Shown here in pieces: positions 46,470 to 58,838 of a stretch of 64,000 nt of DNA (position 1 is its first letter; each line of letters starts with the position of its first letter). The notes beneath the pieces are model-generated. The model was not told the DNA's origin, searched no databases, and worked only from the letters and a program-made list of their open reading frames with translations. The position numbers and the translations under genes were made by a program. Source of the DNA: Camellia lanceoleosa (lineage: Eukaryota; Streptophyta; Magnoliopsida; Ericales; Theaceae); the NCBI GenBank assembly GCA_025200525.1, contig CM045763.1:57987530-58051529 (forward strand), given 5' to 3'.

Positions 46470-47744
46470 CAGGGACGGAGCCATGCTGGGTTCAGGGGGG
46501 TCACGTGCCCCTCCTGAGTTTTGAGAATTTTTTTTTTTTTAAGAAAATATATTAAATAAAAATATTATTTAAAGTAAAATGTCAATGACATTTTAAAAAT
46601 TATGAAAACAATAATTGTTATTTTGATTGAAAATAAAGAGACTATATTATTATCTATAAAAATTTCAATATAATGGTGATGTCTATTATTATTGCCATGC
46701 AAATATAATAAATTTCAATGAAGATGTAGAATTTATTGGATTGTTAGTTACATTTGACATGTAGAATTTATCTTTTATGTGTTTCTTTCCATTCATAACT
46801 AAAATGACCACCATATAAATTATAATCAAGCAACACATCTTCAATTATAAAAACAAAAAAATAAAAAAAATTACAATAGGTCATAACTAATATAAGAATG
46901 AGTCATAACTAACTATTACTTGATATATAGTCATAACTAAAATAACAACCATAAGAAGTTATAACTAAATTATATCTAATAAAGATAATGTGTTATAACT
47001 AAAGATCAAAAATCATAATTGTGATATATGATAGACATTTTTTTACAAGATGTTTTATAGAATTTCTCTATTAAAATATATCATTTCTGTCTCAACATAT
47101 CTACTTTTTTAATTTTCCAATCCACCTATAAAATAGTTACTCTAAAAAATTTGTATAAAATTTAATCTCAAATCCTTTAATTTAAAATTCACATTTATCC
47201 AAATGAACTCTTAACATTTAAGTTTAGTAATATCTCATTGTTGTTTATTATGGAAAAAAAAATTAATCAATGTGTTTGATTTGAATTTTTTGGATTAAAT
47301 TTTTAAAAAATTGAGTTTTTTTATTTTCGTATTTTTTGTTTTTAGTGAATATTTTTAAAATTTTAAACATTTTTTTAACTTTTTTAAATGCATCTTACTT
47401 AGATGTATCTAAAAAGTAAAAAAATTGTGAAAAAATATTTTAAAAAATTAATAAGTACATAAAAATACAAAAAATGTACTAAATTCTCATATTTTTTTAT
47501 ATTTTTGGTATTTCGTGAATTTTTAAAAGATTTATTTACAATTTTTTTTACTTTTTAAGTATATTTATATAGGTATGTCTAAAAACTGCAAAAATAAAAT
47601 TTTAAAATATTAAAAAAAATCAGTAAAAACAAAAAAAATAAAAAATAAGAAAGTAGAATTTTTTGAAAAGTATTTTTAGAAAAATAGAACTAAATTATAA
47701 TTAATTTGTACCCCCTCTGTACTAAATTCCTGGCTACGCCACTG
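46470..47744. mobile_element. hAT-type non-autonomous element, 8-bp TSD
   Basis: Left end CAGGGACGGAGCCATG and right end CCTGGCTACGCCACTG are inverted repeats matching at 12 of 16 positions. The 8-bp repeat AATGCAAT lies at 46462-46469 and 47745-47752. Length 1275 bp; the inside is AT-rich and non-coding. The 8-bp duplication and CAG-type ends are hallmarks of hAT. Confidence 0.85.
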
Positions 47745-49288
47745 AATGCAATGAAGTAAGGATGAGAAATGACTATAATAAAGAAGGTAATTGATGGTAA
47801 CACTTGTTAAAAGCAGAAGTTGTAGTTAGCAAGAGCAAGTTATGATGCGTGAATCAGATGAGCAAGAGTACGGAAAAAAATTAGTGGGACTCACAATTTT
47901 GTTTTCACCTCCTGATTTGGTGTGAATTTACATAATAAACTTGAATAAATTGATCTGTAATTAATTAAATATAAAAATTAGCAAATGATACTATAAGGTT
48001 AATATATCAAAGATTCCGTGATACTATAAGGGTAATATAATAATTTCTTACTAAAAAAGAAGTTTGAAGAGACTCAAAAAAAAACTTATTAATAATTAGC
48101 AAACGTATAAACTTTTAAAAAATTTAAAAATGTAACCAAAAAAAAAAAAGAAAGAAAACTAAAAATTATTTAAAACATAATTGTCAAACTCTACCTTAAT
48201 CTCTCTCTCAAGTGATGAAAGTTGCTGTGCCAAAATGATAGCTACTCATTGTGTAATCTTGGCTGAAGTTGAGATATTCATCTTTATGATTACAACGTTT
48301 ATTTTAAATAGTGGTATCAAAATAAGTACAGATCGATATTTAAAAAATTGTAGTTGTAACATATGGACGTCACTTTATTGATTTAAATATGAAATTTTAC
48401 TTTATTAGTAGTTAAATATGCATTTATAACTCAATTAAATTACAGTGTGGGTCTATTCTAGTTTATATTGGTGAGAAATATAGATAATTTTTTCCTTTTA
48501 TACTATTTTCGTAATTACATTCTTATCATATGATTGGATTCTATTAAGATTTAAATAATAGAGGTTAAGGGACTTTATATAGGAACTAAAATGAGATTTA
48601 ACCAAAAGTGCAGAGAGTTGACTATCACAATTTCATGTGTAGTGATCAACATGGGATTTGATGCAAAATACAAAGGTACAAAGTGGAATTTACCCTAATT
48701 ATATAAAACCTACATTTGTTTGAGGATAATCTAAATAAGTGTACACTTTCATATTTTTTTTACACATATTTTTATAAAAAATCAAAAAATATACTAAATA
48801 AACAAATCCCAAATAATTAGTATAGATATCACATATTTTTCTTCTTCAAAAATGCCCACAATAATTTTAAAAAAAATTACAAAACAGTGATATTTAGACA
48901 TAGAATTTACAAATTCATGAAAAAACTTATCACTTTAATTATTAAAATTGATATTTTTTTCACTATTTAGCAATTAATTTTGAAAACTTATACTGAAGTA
49001 CAATTTTTTCATAATTTTAAAACTACTTATGTGAAAAAATTGATTCACATCGTCAAAATTTTAACTAATTGTTTCTTCATTCCTCAACTGCATATATTAT
49101 TTACACAAATATTACGAGTACACTCCAGCTAATATATATATTTATATAATGTATATGAACCAGGCGAGGAACAATAATGGAAACAACATGAACAGAGTCA
49201 AATAATTTTCCTTCTAGTAGGGCACAAGAAAAGAAATATATATCTTAGCTGCCATACCTGCCTGCCTACTGCAAAAATATCTTGTTTA
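47745..49288. other. AT-rich intergenic DNA
   Basis: No gene or clear element seen; the short ORF at 48181-48381 has no recognisable motif. Confidence 0.5.
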
Positions 49289-49402
49289 ATTTAATCATAT
49301 TTTGAGCATCCATTATATATTTTACAGTATATACACACACCTTTATTTAATCATATTTTGAGCATCCATTATATATTTTACAATATATATACACACCTTT
49401 AT
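49289..49402. repeat. Tandem duplication, 56-bp unit x2
   Basis: The unit starting TTAATCATATTTTGAGCATC begins at 49291 and again at 49347; the copies differ by only a few bases, so the duplication is recent. Confidence 0.9.
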
Positions 49403-49459
49403 GTGTGTATATAAATTATGTGTACCATCAACATTTTTTGAAGAGCATTTTTATTATGA

Positions 49460-49828
49460 CAGTGGCTTTGGTCTAGTCCAAGATTGGATTGGACCGTACT
49501 GTTAGGCTTGTAGAGGTTCACTACGGGTCCTGTTTTGATAATCTGAACCGTCAATGTGTAGAACTCGTCGAGTACTATATGTCTGTAAAAAATCACGTTG
49601 ATTGGATATCGATAGCTATGTGGACAAAACAGTTTTTTATCAACCGTTAAATTTTTTTTTTTATACAAAAATGATTTGATCACATAGTTATTGATATCTG
49701 ATCAATGTGATTTTTTCTGAGCATGTAGTACTCGACGAGTTCTACATATTAACGGTTCGGATTATCAAAACAGACCCAAAAAATGAACCCCATAGACCGA
49801 ACTGAACGGATCCAGTCTTGATCTCAAC
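49460..49828. repeat. Foldback family copy E
   Basis: Left arm GGTCTAGTCCAAGATTGGA, inner TTGGATATCGATAGCTATGTG, right arm GATCACATAGTTATTGATATC and AGTACTCGACGAGTTCTACA, ending GATCCAGTCTTGATCTC. Closest to copy D (same outer CAGTGGCTTTGGTC sequence). Confidence 0.8.
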
Positions 49829-49950
49829 CCCCCTTAAAAAATGCCACCCCGTCCCCCCAAATAAAAATTATTGTTATACATACCCATTGCCCTGTTTATC
49901 ATCTCAAATTATAAATACAAGTGAGTTGTATTAATCGAATAAAAAAATAC

Positions 49951-50213
49951 TATGGCCTCGTTTGAAAATAGATTTTTTTAAATATTTTTTTTGATTTTTT
50001 TAGCTAAAATATAATGTAAAAAAATTAATATATTTGGGATGACTTCTTAATTTTTTATGAAAAAGTGTGTAAAAAGTAAAGAGAAAATGAAATTTATAAA
50101 AAGTAAAGAGAAAATGAAATTTTTGACATTTTAATATAGATGGTTGATTTTTTGATTTTTTTAATGACTTTTTTGCTTTTAAGCTAAAAAGTAATGTTGT
50201 TAAACAAGGCATA
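49951..50213. mobile_element. MITE-like element
   Basis: TATGGCCTCGTTTG at the left pairs with TAAACAAGGCATA at the right. It contains a 26-bp tandem duplication (AAAAAGTAAAGAGAAAATGAAA twice, 50070-50122). Target duplication not clear. Confidence 0.55.
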
Positions 50214-50410
50214 AATTTGAAAAAATACTATAAATTAGAAAATTACCATAAATTCCAAAAGTTCAAAAATTCCGTAAATTTGAAAAAATATTCAGTAATG
50301 ATTCATCTTCTAATTGAGCTCTAGTGATGTGAAAAATAAAAAAATAAAAAAAATACATAAGGTCAAAACATCACATCAGATGGTGTTCACATACACATTA
50401 GAGCTATTAG

Positions 50411-51120
50411 GGCATCTCCAATGGTTCAGCATTTTTTTTTATAATCAAATTTGAGCAAAAAAATGATGAGTTCCTCAATTTGATATCAGTCACTCCAATA
50501 GTGTACTGTACCTTTCATCAAAACACAGTGGACGTCCGGGGGGACGACCGGACATGGAAAATTAATTTTTTTCCCCTCCATTTCTATTACCCCAATTCAT
50601 TTCCCTTTTCTTTTTCCCTCCATTAAATCTTTTCCAATATTTTTTTTTTGCCTCCAAGAATTATTTCCTTCCAAAACTTAATATAAACAGATTAACCCAT
50701 GTACCATATAAATCGGAAAAGAAATACATTATATCTGGAACCAACCATAACTAAAACTAGAACATAATGACTACCTCAAGTTCTTACGTGTTCACTTCAT
50801 TTTCATCATCTTCTTCTTCCTCATCCTCTAATGATGAGTCTGATGATGAAAAAATTGTCAAATTTCTAAGTGTTTATGAGCTAAATAATACTAGTATGAT
50901 ACAAATTCTAATACTAAGTGATCGATCAAAGAAAAGAAGTGGCTTACATACGTCGTGATAGATGAAAGGGCCACAAAAAGCAACCAACTTTGTAAGCTAG
51001 TTCGTAGTCTAAACCAGATTGTTGCTCTTCATTTTCTCTGTAATCCGGATGACTGGAAAGACAACTGACTCGACGTTCGGCCGGTCATCTGGTGGGCCCC
51101 ACAACCAACATTCGCGTATA
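50411..51120 (+). pseudogene. PIF/Harbinger-like transposase fragment
   Basis: An ORF at 50767-50958 begins with a serine run followed by DESDDE, as many plant Harbinger transposases do. In another frame just after, the sequence reads YIRRDR, a stop, then KGH, resembling the N-terminal YIxRDRExGH motif of that family. The preceding GGGCATCTCCAATGG resembles a PIF/Harbinger end. No DDE catalytic core is seen, so this is at best a relic; recognition is tentative. Confidence 0.35.
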
Positions 51121-52079
51121 TAAAAAGGTGAAATATGTTCCAACTTCTTAATTTGGTGAAAATTTTGAACCGTTTTCAATTGGATATGATTTTAATAAAA
51201 TTATTAGAGACAAAAAATATTTTTTTTATCAAATTCAAAATTAATGATAAATCTAATAAACCATTAGAATTCCTTTTCCAAAGTTCCCAAACACTTTCCT
51301 TAGAAAAAAATTCAATCCTAAATTTATGATTATGCCTGACATCTGGTTATCAAAAAGCACCTAGAAAGTGCAATTGTTGTAGAACACGAGTACCAAAGTA
51401 CATCTTCAAGAATTTAATCAGCATCTCAACGGATTACGTCGTAAAATGCCTTTGCTTTAACTTCAACCTACAAAAAGTTCTCAAAAGTATGACCAACACC
51501 ATCTTAATCTAACCACTTTACACGGGACCCATGTTTAATTTGTCTGTTTTTGTTTTTGTTTTTGAAAATTATAAATAAATTTACTTAAAATATAGATTAT
51601 CCTTTTAGGTTTAAAAAATTACAAATATTCTATTATTAGAATTTTTTATTTAACAAAATTAACTAAAATAATGAAATTCATAAGTACTCTTCTATACAAT
51701 AATAAAATTACCTAAATTATTAATTAAAACATATTTTTAACATCATTAAAAACTGTTAATTGACTTGATACTTTATTAATAAAAGGAAAAATTTATTATG
51801 AAATTAGAAATCTCAAGGGGTGGAATATAATTTTTAAAATCACAGGAAGCGATTCGTATTTTAATCAAATCTCAAAAAATATATTTATAATTTACCCTTA
51901 TTTTTTTTTTAAATCACATTATATATTAGTAAGGGTTAGTCGTTAGTTAGGAAAGAGAACAATACCAAAAGTATCAAACTTATCTCTATAAAATTTGATC
52001 CCATAATTTCACAAGCGGTGCAAAATAAGGCCAAAAGCCTTGGATGTCTCCTTGTTATGTTTGTTGGTGTATTAATTAA
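51121..52079. other. AT-rich intergenic DNA
   Basis: No feature recognised. Its last nine bases (ATTAATTAA, 52071-52079) are the target duplication of the next element. Confidence 0.5.
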
Positions 52080-53305
52080 GGGAAAATTATCAAGAAGTCT
52101 TTTTTAAAAATAGTGGAACCTATTTAATTTCATAACTTTTTGTTTATACTTAAAAGGTCTATAACGATATTTTTCTTTTCTGTCTCTTTTGCTCTTTGTG
52201 ATTTTCAGCGATCGTCAACAGATAACCACATCTGGCTTCTTCTCTTTCTCTTTCTGAAATATAGTCACTAGCGACCGATAACTACCAGTGATTGAGATTT
52301 ACCGGTAACCACCGACTGTCGACTCCTTACTTCACCCTCACCGATGGTGAAGAAGATATATTTCTGATAAAGAAGATGAGTAGATTTACTTATATCTGAT
52401 GTAGATCTACATCAGCTCCGGCTAGATCTAAACAAAAAATAGTTGTTGAAGTATAATCCTCTCTTTATATCTGTCTCTCCTTGATCTCTTAATTTTTCTA
52501 CATTTTCTCTACTATACATTTCTCTTTTTCTATTTTAATGGAGAAAAATTTCAAGTTCTGAATAAGTTGTTTTCAAGTTTTAGTTACAGGCATTGAAAAC
52601 TGTAAAATTTTGCAGTTTCATTTTTTTTTTTTTGTATTGGAATGAATCATGGTTTAAAACTGTAAAATTTTACAATTTTATATCATTATTTAGAACTATA
52701 AAATTTTGCAATTTTATGACATGTTTTTCAATTTGATTAATAAGGACAAATGCTTAATAGATTTTTGCTTTGAAGCTTTTCAGTTTGATCAATATTGGAG
52801 ATTATTTGCTTAAAATCTACAAAAATTAAAAAATAACATATATTTTCTTTCCATTGTTGCTGTTTTTTGTCGTTACACTTTTTTTTCTTTTAGTTTATCA
52901 ATATTTAGCACATTTTGCTATGTAATTTCGCTCTAATTTCTCCATTTATTCCTTTTCTTTTCCTGACAATATTTTGGATATTCTGGTGAGTCCCCAATGA
53001 TGTTCTTAATGTCTAGCGAACGTTTTGGACATTCCGACGACTTCCATTGACGTTCATAACACTCCGGTGAACTTCCGGCAATACTCCGGCGACTTTCGGG
53101 TGATATTAAACATTCCGGCGAGTCTCCAGTAACTGTCCAATGGAAGTCCAACGGTAGTGGGATGTAATAGCATCTGTAATTTTTTTTTTTTAAAAAGATT
53201 TTTTGGTAACAATTAAAAATGTATAAGATTAATTTGTGCAAGTATTTTGTTTTGGAATTAGATGGGTTTTGAACTTTGTATATGAGACTTATTGATAAGC
53301 TTCCC
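52080..53305. mobile_element. Non-autonomous DNA transposon, copy 2 (9-bp TSD)
   Basis: Inverted ends GGGAAAATTATCAAGAAGTC and GACTTATTGATAAGCTTCCC match at most of 20 positions. ATTAATTAA occurs at 52071-52079 and 53306-53314. Length 1226 bp. A 20-bp perfect palindrome, CTGATGTAGATCTACATCAG, sits near 52400. The right third has repeats built from TTCCGGCGACTTC-like units. The minus-strand ORF 52933-53307 arises from these repeats. Confidence 0.85.
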
Positions 53306-53332
53306 ATTAATTAATATTCATAACATTAATGG

Positions 53333-54010
53333 CTCCATTTAGTTTAGTTTTTGAATCATGATTTGAGTTTTAAGTTGTATTTTAAAATTTAGTTTTTAAA
53401 ATGCGTTTTGAAATGAGAATACTTATTTGGTTACGAGTTTTGAAAATAGTTTTGAGTTTTGAGTTGTGTTTTGGGTCCTTTTTTTTTTTTAAATATTTAA
53501 AAAATTTCTGATTTTTATTTTTTTAGGGTGAATATTTTTTTACCATAAATATTTATTTATTTTTTTAATGTGCGTTGAATTACTACATTTGTAGGCTTTA
53601 TTTTAAAAAAAATCTTTTACATATTTTTTTAAATATTTAAAATTTAAAATTTAAAATTTGTTTTTTATTTTTATTTTAAATATATAAATTTTATTTTATT
53701 TTTTAAATATTTTAATTATTTGACCAATACTTAAAAGAAATAACAAATTATTTTTTTGAAAAAACATAAAAAAAACATTTTTCTTCAAAAATAATGTAAA
53801 AAAATTAATTTTTCAAAAAAATAAAAAATAAAATATAATTTTAAAGAACAAAATAAAAAAAAATATTTTTCTTTTAAATAGAATTTTGAAAATAGTTTGG
53901 TTATGAATTTTAAAAAGAGTTTTTAATTGAATTATGAAAATTTTGTTTAATTATGAGTTTTAAAATTTTTTGACCCAAATCATAATTCTAAAACCTAACC
54001 AAATGCTACA
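53333..54010. mobile_element. Large MITE-like foldback
   Basis: CATTTAGTTTAGTTTTTGAA and TTCTAAAACCTAACCAAATG are imperfect inverted ends, each followed inward by ATCATGATTTGAGT-like sequence. The interior is AT-rich and non-coding. No convincing target duplication. Confidence 0.5.
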
Positions 54011-55379
54011 ATATACACCTTTTTAGTGCTACACACTATAAATTTCTTATGATATTCAACTTTTTAGGGTTACACGCTACAAATTTCTCCTCATTTTTAT
54101 TAGCCCATAAAACAACAGCTAATTGAAGGGTGATATCATTGACATTGCCACTTGGGATTTGATTGTAACTGTAAGGGATTAATGTGTTGTTTAGGTCCAC
54201 TTTGTAGGCAGTGTTTTAACATCTATCTTTTACAATTTATACAACATGATTTTTCACCAGCCTAATTTCATAATATTTTTAGTTAGGACTTAATCACAAA
54301 ATTTTAGATTGTTATTTTTATTTGGGTAAATTACACTTTTTGACTCAAATTTCATTTTTGTTTTTATTATTTCAATTTGAATAATTTAGTTCCCAGACTT
54401 TAAGTTTAGTTTCAATTTAATTATTTTATCCAAATTTTCATTAATTTTTATTATTTTTTTTATTTTTTTTACGTGTACACTTAGAAGACTTGCATATATC
54501 TCAAAATCATTATTTTTAATCTTCACGTTGAACAAAAGAGTTAAATTGAAGTTAGACTTATAGTGTATGAACCAAAATAAAATTTAATCAAATTATAGGG
54601 ATTAAAATTATAATTAACCATTTTTTGTTTTTTTGGGGTGTTATCAATATTAGCCAGTCTAATAATTACCAAAATCGATATGAGCAAACATTTAAGTTAT
54701 TGAAATAATCCAGATGAAACAAAGTCAAGATACACCTGACCCACATATATATATGTACATATATAAATCGTCGGCTAAATTTGATTTGTGTAAAAGTTTT
54801 ACGATACGTAGCTTTAAACAACACCGAACATTTAATCAACTGATCTTCCATTGGAATAATCTAGCACTTATATGAAATTTTTATATAATTTTTTATTTTT
54901 AATTTATCTCAAAATCACCGGCCAATCATGGTAGGTGGTGAAAAATTGACTCATGAAATCCATTTGTCTAATAACACTCTCATAAAATTAAATAATGATA
55001 ATAATAATAATCAGAAATTGAATCGTATGATGTAAATTTATTTTATTTTATTTATTATTATTATTTTGTGATACGAGCTACCATGATAAATTTGGGCTAT
55101 AAATTTTATTTTTTAAATATTTTTTCATAATTCATATGTAGGGTTTCTCTCAAAATTACATGCAACAATCACAATAGATTTTAATTTCCTTGTCTGTTTT
55201 TTAAATCCATAGGAATACACTAATCATCTTCATGTGGGGAATTTAAACACTTTGACTTGGTGAAATTTTTAACTCATGGCCTCAACAACGAAGGTATTTT
55301 ACGAGTCAATCGAATGCCATTGCACTATATGGGTAATGATAATTTTCTTTACCTTAATGAACATAATCTACATTATTAC
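54011..55379. other. AT-rich intergenic DNA
   Basis: No gene recognised; the short ORF at 54666-54851 has no motif. Ends where sequence composition shifts to the GC-richer retrotransposon block. Confidence 0.5.
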
Positions 55380-56730
55380 TGTGCGTATCGGGTTTTGCAC
55401 TAGATAAAAATAGATCGGGGTTCCGCACTCGGTTAGACTATCCAGTGGATAAGTTCTCGCCACAAGAAATACCAGAAGAGCGCCTACCGGTTGGTTGGAT
55501 AACCCTCCCAGATGGGAATCAGTGATCGGAGAAGAGATGTAGAGAGTTGAGTTTGTAAGTAAATGGGGTTTTACTTGGAATAGTTCAGTTACCTTCAATG
55601 TGAAGTTCATGTAGTATATATAGTGTTCCTTGCTTGCTTCTCGAGATGGTTTTATGGAGCTCTGGTGCTGCCAGGCTTCCTTTAGCATTGCCCAAGATGG
55701 GGGACCACTTGATAGTTGTTATAGAATGCATATATTCATTGTAGTCATGCTGATAACGAACTTCATTATTCTGGTTTAACAACTTCTGTGATTCTATGTG
55801 TAGGGGACCAGTTGAGGTGGCAACTTGTACATGCACATACTTACAACTTCCACATTTCTCTACGAGGCTCCCTCAGCTTGGTACCTTCGCGCCCTAGTTT
55901 GGCCCTATACAAGGCTTCCGTTGGGACATGCTGGTCCATTCGGATATCTTAGTGTGGGCTCGGCCCACTTTAGTTCGGCCTATAGATTAGGTCTTGCAGC
56001 TCGGCCCAGCCCAGCATCGCGGTTAGGCTAGCCTTTCCACTGCGAGTTGGGCCCAAGTGCTTGAGGACTTGGGTAGACAGTTGATCATGGAGTTGGGCTC
56101 AATTGGCTTGCCCATATATTCATCTAATCCAATTGGATTTGGGCTTTAATGGATTGGGCCGGCCCAAGGCTTGGATCCGATCCATTTTATATTCAGCCCC
56201 TTCATTTGCCCTCTAGCTCGCGCCAAGGTTCTCCTTGGGGAAAGCTATTGTTCTGCTCTCTAAGTGTTGTGTCGCTTCGGTTCTGCTCCAGTTCGGCCTT
56301 GGTGACGACCTGACACATAATCCCTACATGTGTCCTTTCAAGGTGACACGTGGCGACGTGAGATAGGTGTGCAGAGATAGCGCGTCGATTCCATACTGAA
56401 GGTCGTACTTCGTGTACCTCCACGCCGGCTGGTGCAATAAATGCTCTGGTTGTCAATACAAATCCCTTTATCTGCTTTTTCGTTCTTTTAGAGAGTTTCA
56501 AAGAGAGAATAAGAACTCTTCCTGTTCCTCTAAACCAGTCTCGTTGGTGCTCTGTTCGGACTTTTTCGCAGCCGGTCTTGCTTTGCTACCACTGCTCTAA
56601 TCTCTGTAAGTTTTCTTGTGATTCTTCTTCTCTTGTCTTTTTCTGTCACAATCATCTTGTTTGGCCCTTGCGTTGTTGCGTTCCACACTTTGTTATCTGA
56701 GTTCTACCTCTGTCCCATTAGGTTTGTTAG
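55380..56730 (-). repeat. Probable Tat 3' LTR and antisense-gene promoter/leader
   Basis: From about 55380 (TGTGCGTATCGGG) the sequence becomes GC-richer and lacks ORFs with motifs. For a minus-strand element the 3' LTR is expected here, and its end would read ...CGATACGCACA. The second LTR is outside the window, so the boundary is unproven. On the plus strand the stretch also acts as the upstream region of the antisense gene: ACACGTGGCGACG at 56344-56356 is G-box-like, and a likely leader intron has donor GTAAG at 56606 and acceptor AG at 56720-56721 or 56729-56730. Confidence 0.5.
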
Positions 56731-58838
56731 ATGGGGAAGTTCTGCTCACTAGTTGATACCCCCGAGGCTATGGTCATGTTCCGCCTTGATTATAATATTC
56801 CTAATGACGTGACCCTTTTGCTGGCAAAAGTTGAGGCCAAGCGTATGGGCACTAGGAGTACCGTCGCCTTTCCAATTGCGGCCATCGTCGAATGAGGGGT
56901 TTGGTTTCCCCTCGACCCTTTGGTGCACCGATTTCTACATCAAGTCCAGTTAACCCCAATGCAAGTGTTTGTGAACCTGTTCTGTGTCGTTTGTGGTGTG
57001 TCCGCCCTCAACAGGCGGTTAGGTTTGAACCTTGATATCTGGGATATTTTAGGCTGCTACACTCTTTCGCACAACAAGGACCACAACACGTATTACCTGC
57101 GTGTTCGTTCGGTCGATTGTCATTTGGTGACTGGGTTGCCTGATTCGGATAAACACAACGATGATTTCCTATAAGTTGGTGGCAACTGGGAGTTCCCCGC
57201 TGGGACTGAATTCCAGTTCGAGCGGATGCCTCAGAAGGACGGCTACCCAGGTTCAGGTCCTTCACTCTAGTGTCTTTTGTATTTCTTACTTTGTTTTGGA
57301 TGTTATTCTAATGAGTCACTTCTTTTTTGCAGAGGCCTCTCGTTTTCAACGCAAGCCGAATCGGGAAAACACTGAGGCCATAAAAGCTGCTCTGAGGTAC
57401 AAGAAGAGATCTACGCCCGAGTTGTTGGATTACCAGTCCACTTACCATTCTACCATTCCGAAGAAGGCAAGGCTCGCTGCTTCCCTTCTGGATTCTGATA
57501 CTGAGACTGACACATCCCTCACTCCTCTGGTTACGAATCGTCATCGAAGTCAGGGTGCACCGTCTGAGAGAACGCCCTTTCTTGCCCCCAGTTTCATAGG
57601 GGGCGGGTCTGTGTCGAAGAGAAGAGTGCTAGTGGATTTAAAGGCTGAAGCTTTTGGCGCCTCCGATGTTTTGGAAACCCCTCTGGAAAAGGCCGAGGCG
57701 AAGAGCCTCATGGAAGTGAAATTGGAGGTATGAGCGTCTAGGACCCCTGCAACTGCCGCTGAGCCCTTAGCTTTGGTTGCTGCGAGAGCAAAACAGAGAA
57801 GGAGAGAGACTGGCAAAGCAGTGGTGGGGGAAGCTTCTGAGGATCCTGTTGAGGATGAGGCATTTGAGAAATGGGAGCCGCCGATGTTGCATCAAGGCAG
57901 GCCCATTTCTACTTCTGATTCGGTTGTTGCTTTCCAAGATTTTGCTTTTGATTTGACCAGGTTTCTGTTGATGCTGGTTGACATGGCTGACTATAATGGG
58001 CCCCACGATATTCCTATCCTGAAGAGGACCCTTCAGATGATGACCGCTGTAAGTGTTTTCTTGTTTTACTTGTTTTTGGTGTTATGCTGCTGTTTCCTTT
58101 TCTTTTAATACTTTGCTGTCCTTTGTAGTGTATCTAAAGGATGCATCTGTCCATCACCCGTGTTGAAGAACTAGAAAAGACCGTGCTAGAGGCCGTGATA
58201 AACGCTGAGAGATTGACAGTAAGCCTGGAAACCGAGAAAGAGGGACGCCGAACTGCCGAGAAGGAGGCATTCCATTTGAACAAGATTGTTGCTTTAGCTG
58301 AAAAATCAAAGGAGACTGTTATTGGGGCGCAGGCTCAACTTGAAGGAAAAGTGGCCGAGCTGGAGGCCGTTGTCGCGGTGATGGTTCTGCGTTGGAGGCC
58401 AAGCATTGGCAACAAGGTTGGGATGAGGCTGGAGCTGCCTATAAAGAGGATGTGCTAGTGTTGTGAGACAAGCTTTTTCTAAAGAGTTGGACGAGTGCTT
58501 TAGCTGCTGCGCTGATTCTTGAAGGCTCTTCCCTGTTTCAGGATGTCCCAGTTCCCTCAAGATCCTTGGGTTCAAAGATTGTCTCCACCCATGCTGTTCT
58601 TCCGGCTGAAGTTTCCCCAGAAATTGATTCTGCAAACAAGACCCAGGACAGTAATGTTGCCGTTGAAACGGTGAATGTTAAAGGGAGTGAAGCCCTGGAG
58701 ACTGAAGCCGCGGGAGATGTGGTTAAGGAGGCTCCTACTTCTCAGGAAGTTGGAGCTGCCTCTATTTTTCCTCCCCAAGACGGCCTGGACAAGATCGTGG
58801 ATGCTGCTCCTGAGGTTCCCTCGGTTAATGAAAGTTGA
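56731..58838 (+). pseudogene. Tat antisense ORF (gypsy-type transposase-like), spliced
   Basis: ATG 56731 opens MGKFCSLVDTPEAM. The frame continues through LDPLVHRFLHQVQLTPMQ and HNTYYLRVRS to WEFPAGTEFQFERM. This resembles the putative gypsy-type transposon domain found in plant retroelement extra ORFs. Intron at 57251-57332 (CAG/GTTCAG ... TTTTGCAG/AG) joins in frame to EASRFQRKPNRENTEAI. A second intron, 58049-58128 (GTAAGT ... TTTGTAG), leads to a coiled-coil region (VEELEKTVLEAVINAERLTV, with KLEGKVAEL-like heptads). In-frame stops at 56893, 57172, 57731 and 58135, plus a frameshift near 58380, inactivate it. The last exon ends at TGA 58836-58838. Its function in the family is unknown. 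Its place, antisense between integrase and 3' LTR, is typical of Tat elements. Confidence 0.75.

Noticed and set aside
46219..46524. 101-codon plus-strand ORF
   Set aside because: Straddles the right arm of foldback copy D and the hAT left end, so it cannot be a conserved gene.
50767..50958. Serine-rich small protein as a stand-alone gene
   Set aside because: No splice or promoter context, and the sequence after it looks like a decayed transposase; kept only as a tentative relic.
52933..53307. 124-codon ORF with repeated GDSPE-like units
   Set aside because: It is the translation of short DNA repeats inside a transposon copy; the other copy does not keep the frame.
55368..55836. Two minus-strand ORFs of 83-106 codons
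   Set aside because: No known motif; they overlap each other in a region that fits the Tat 3' LTR.
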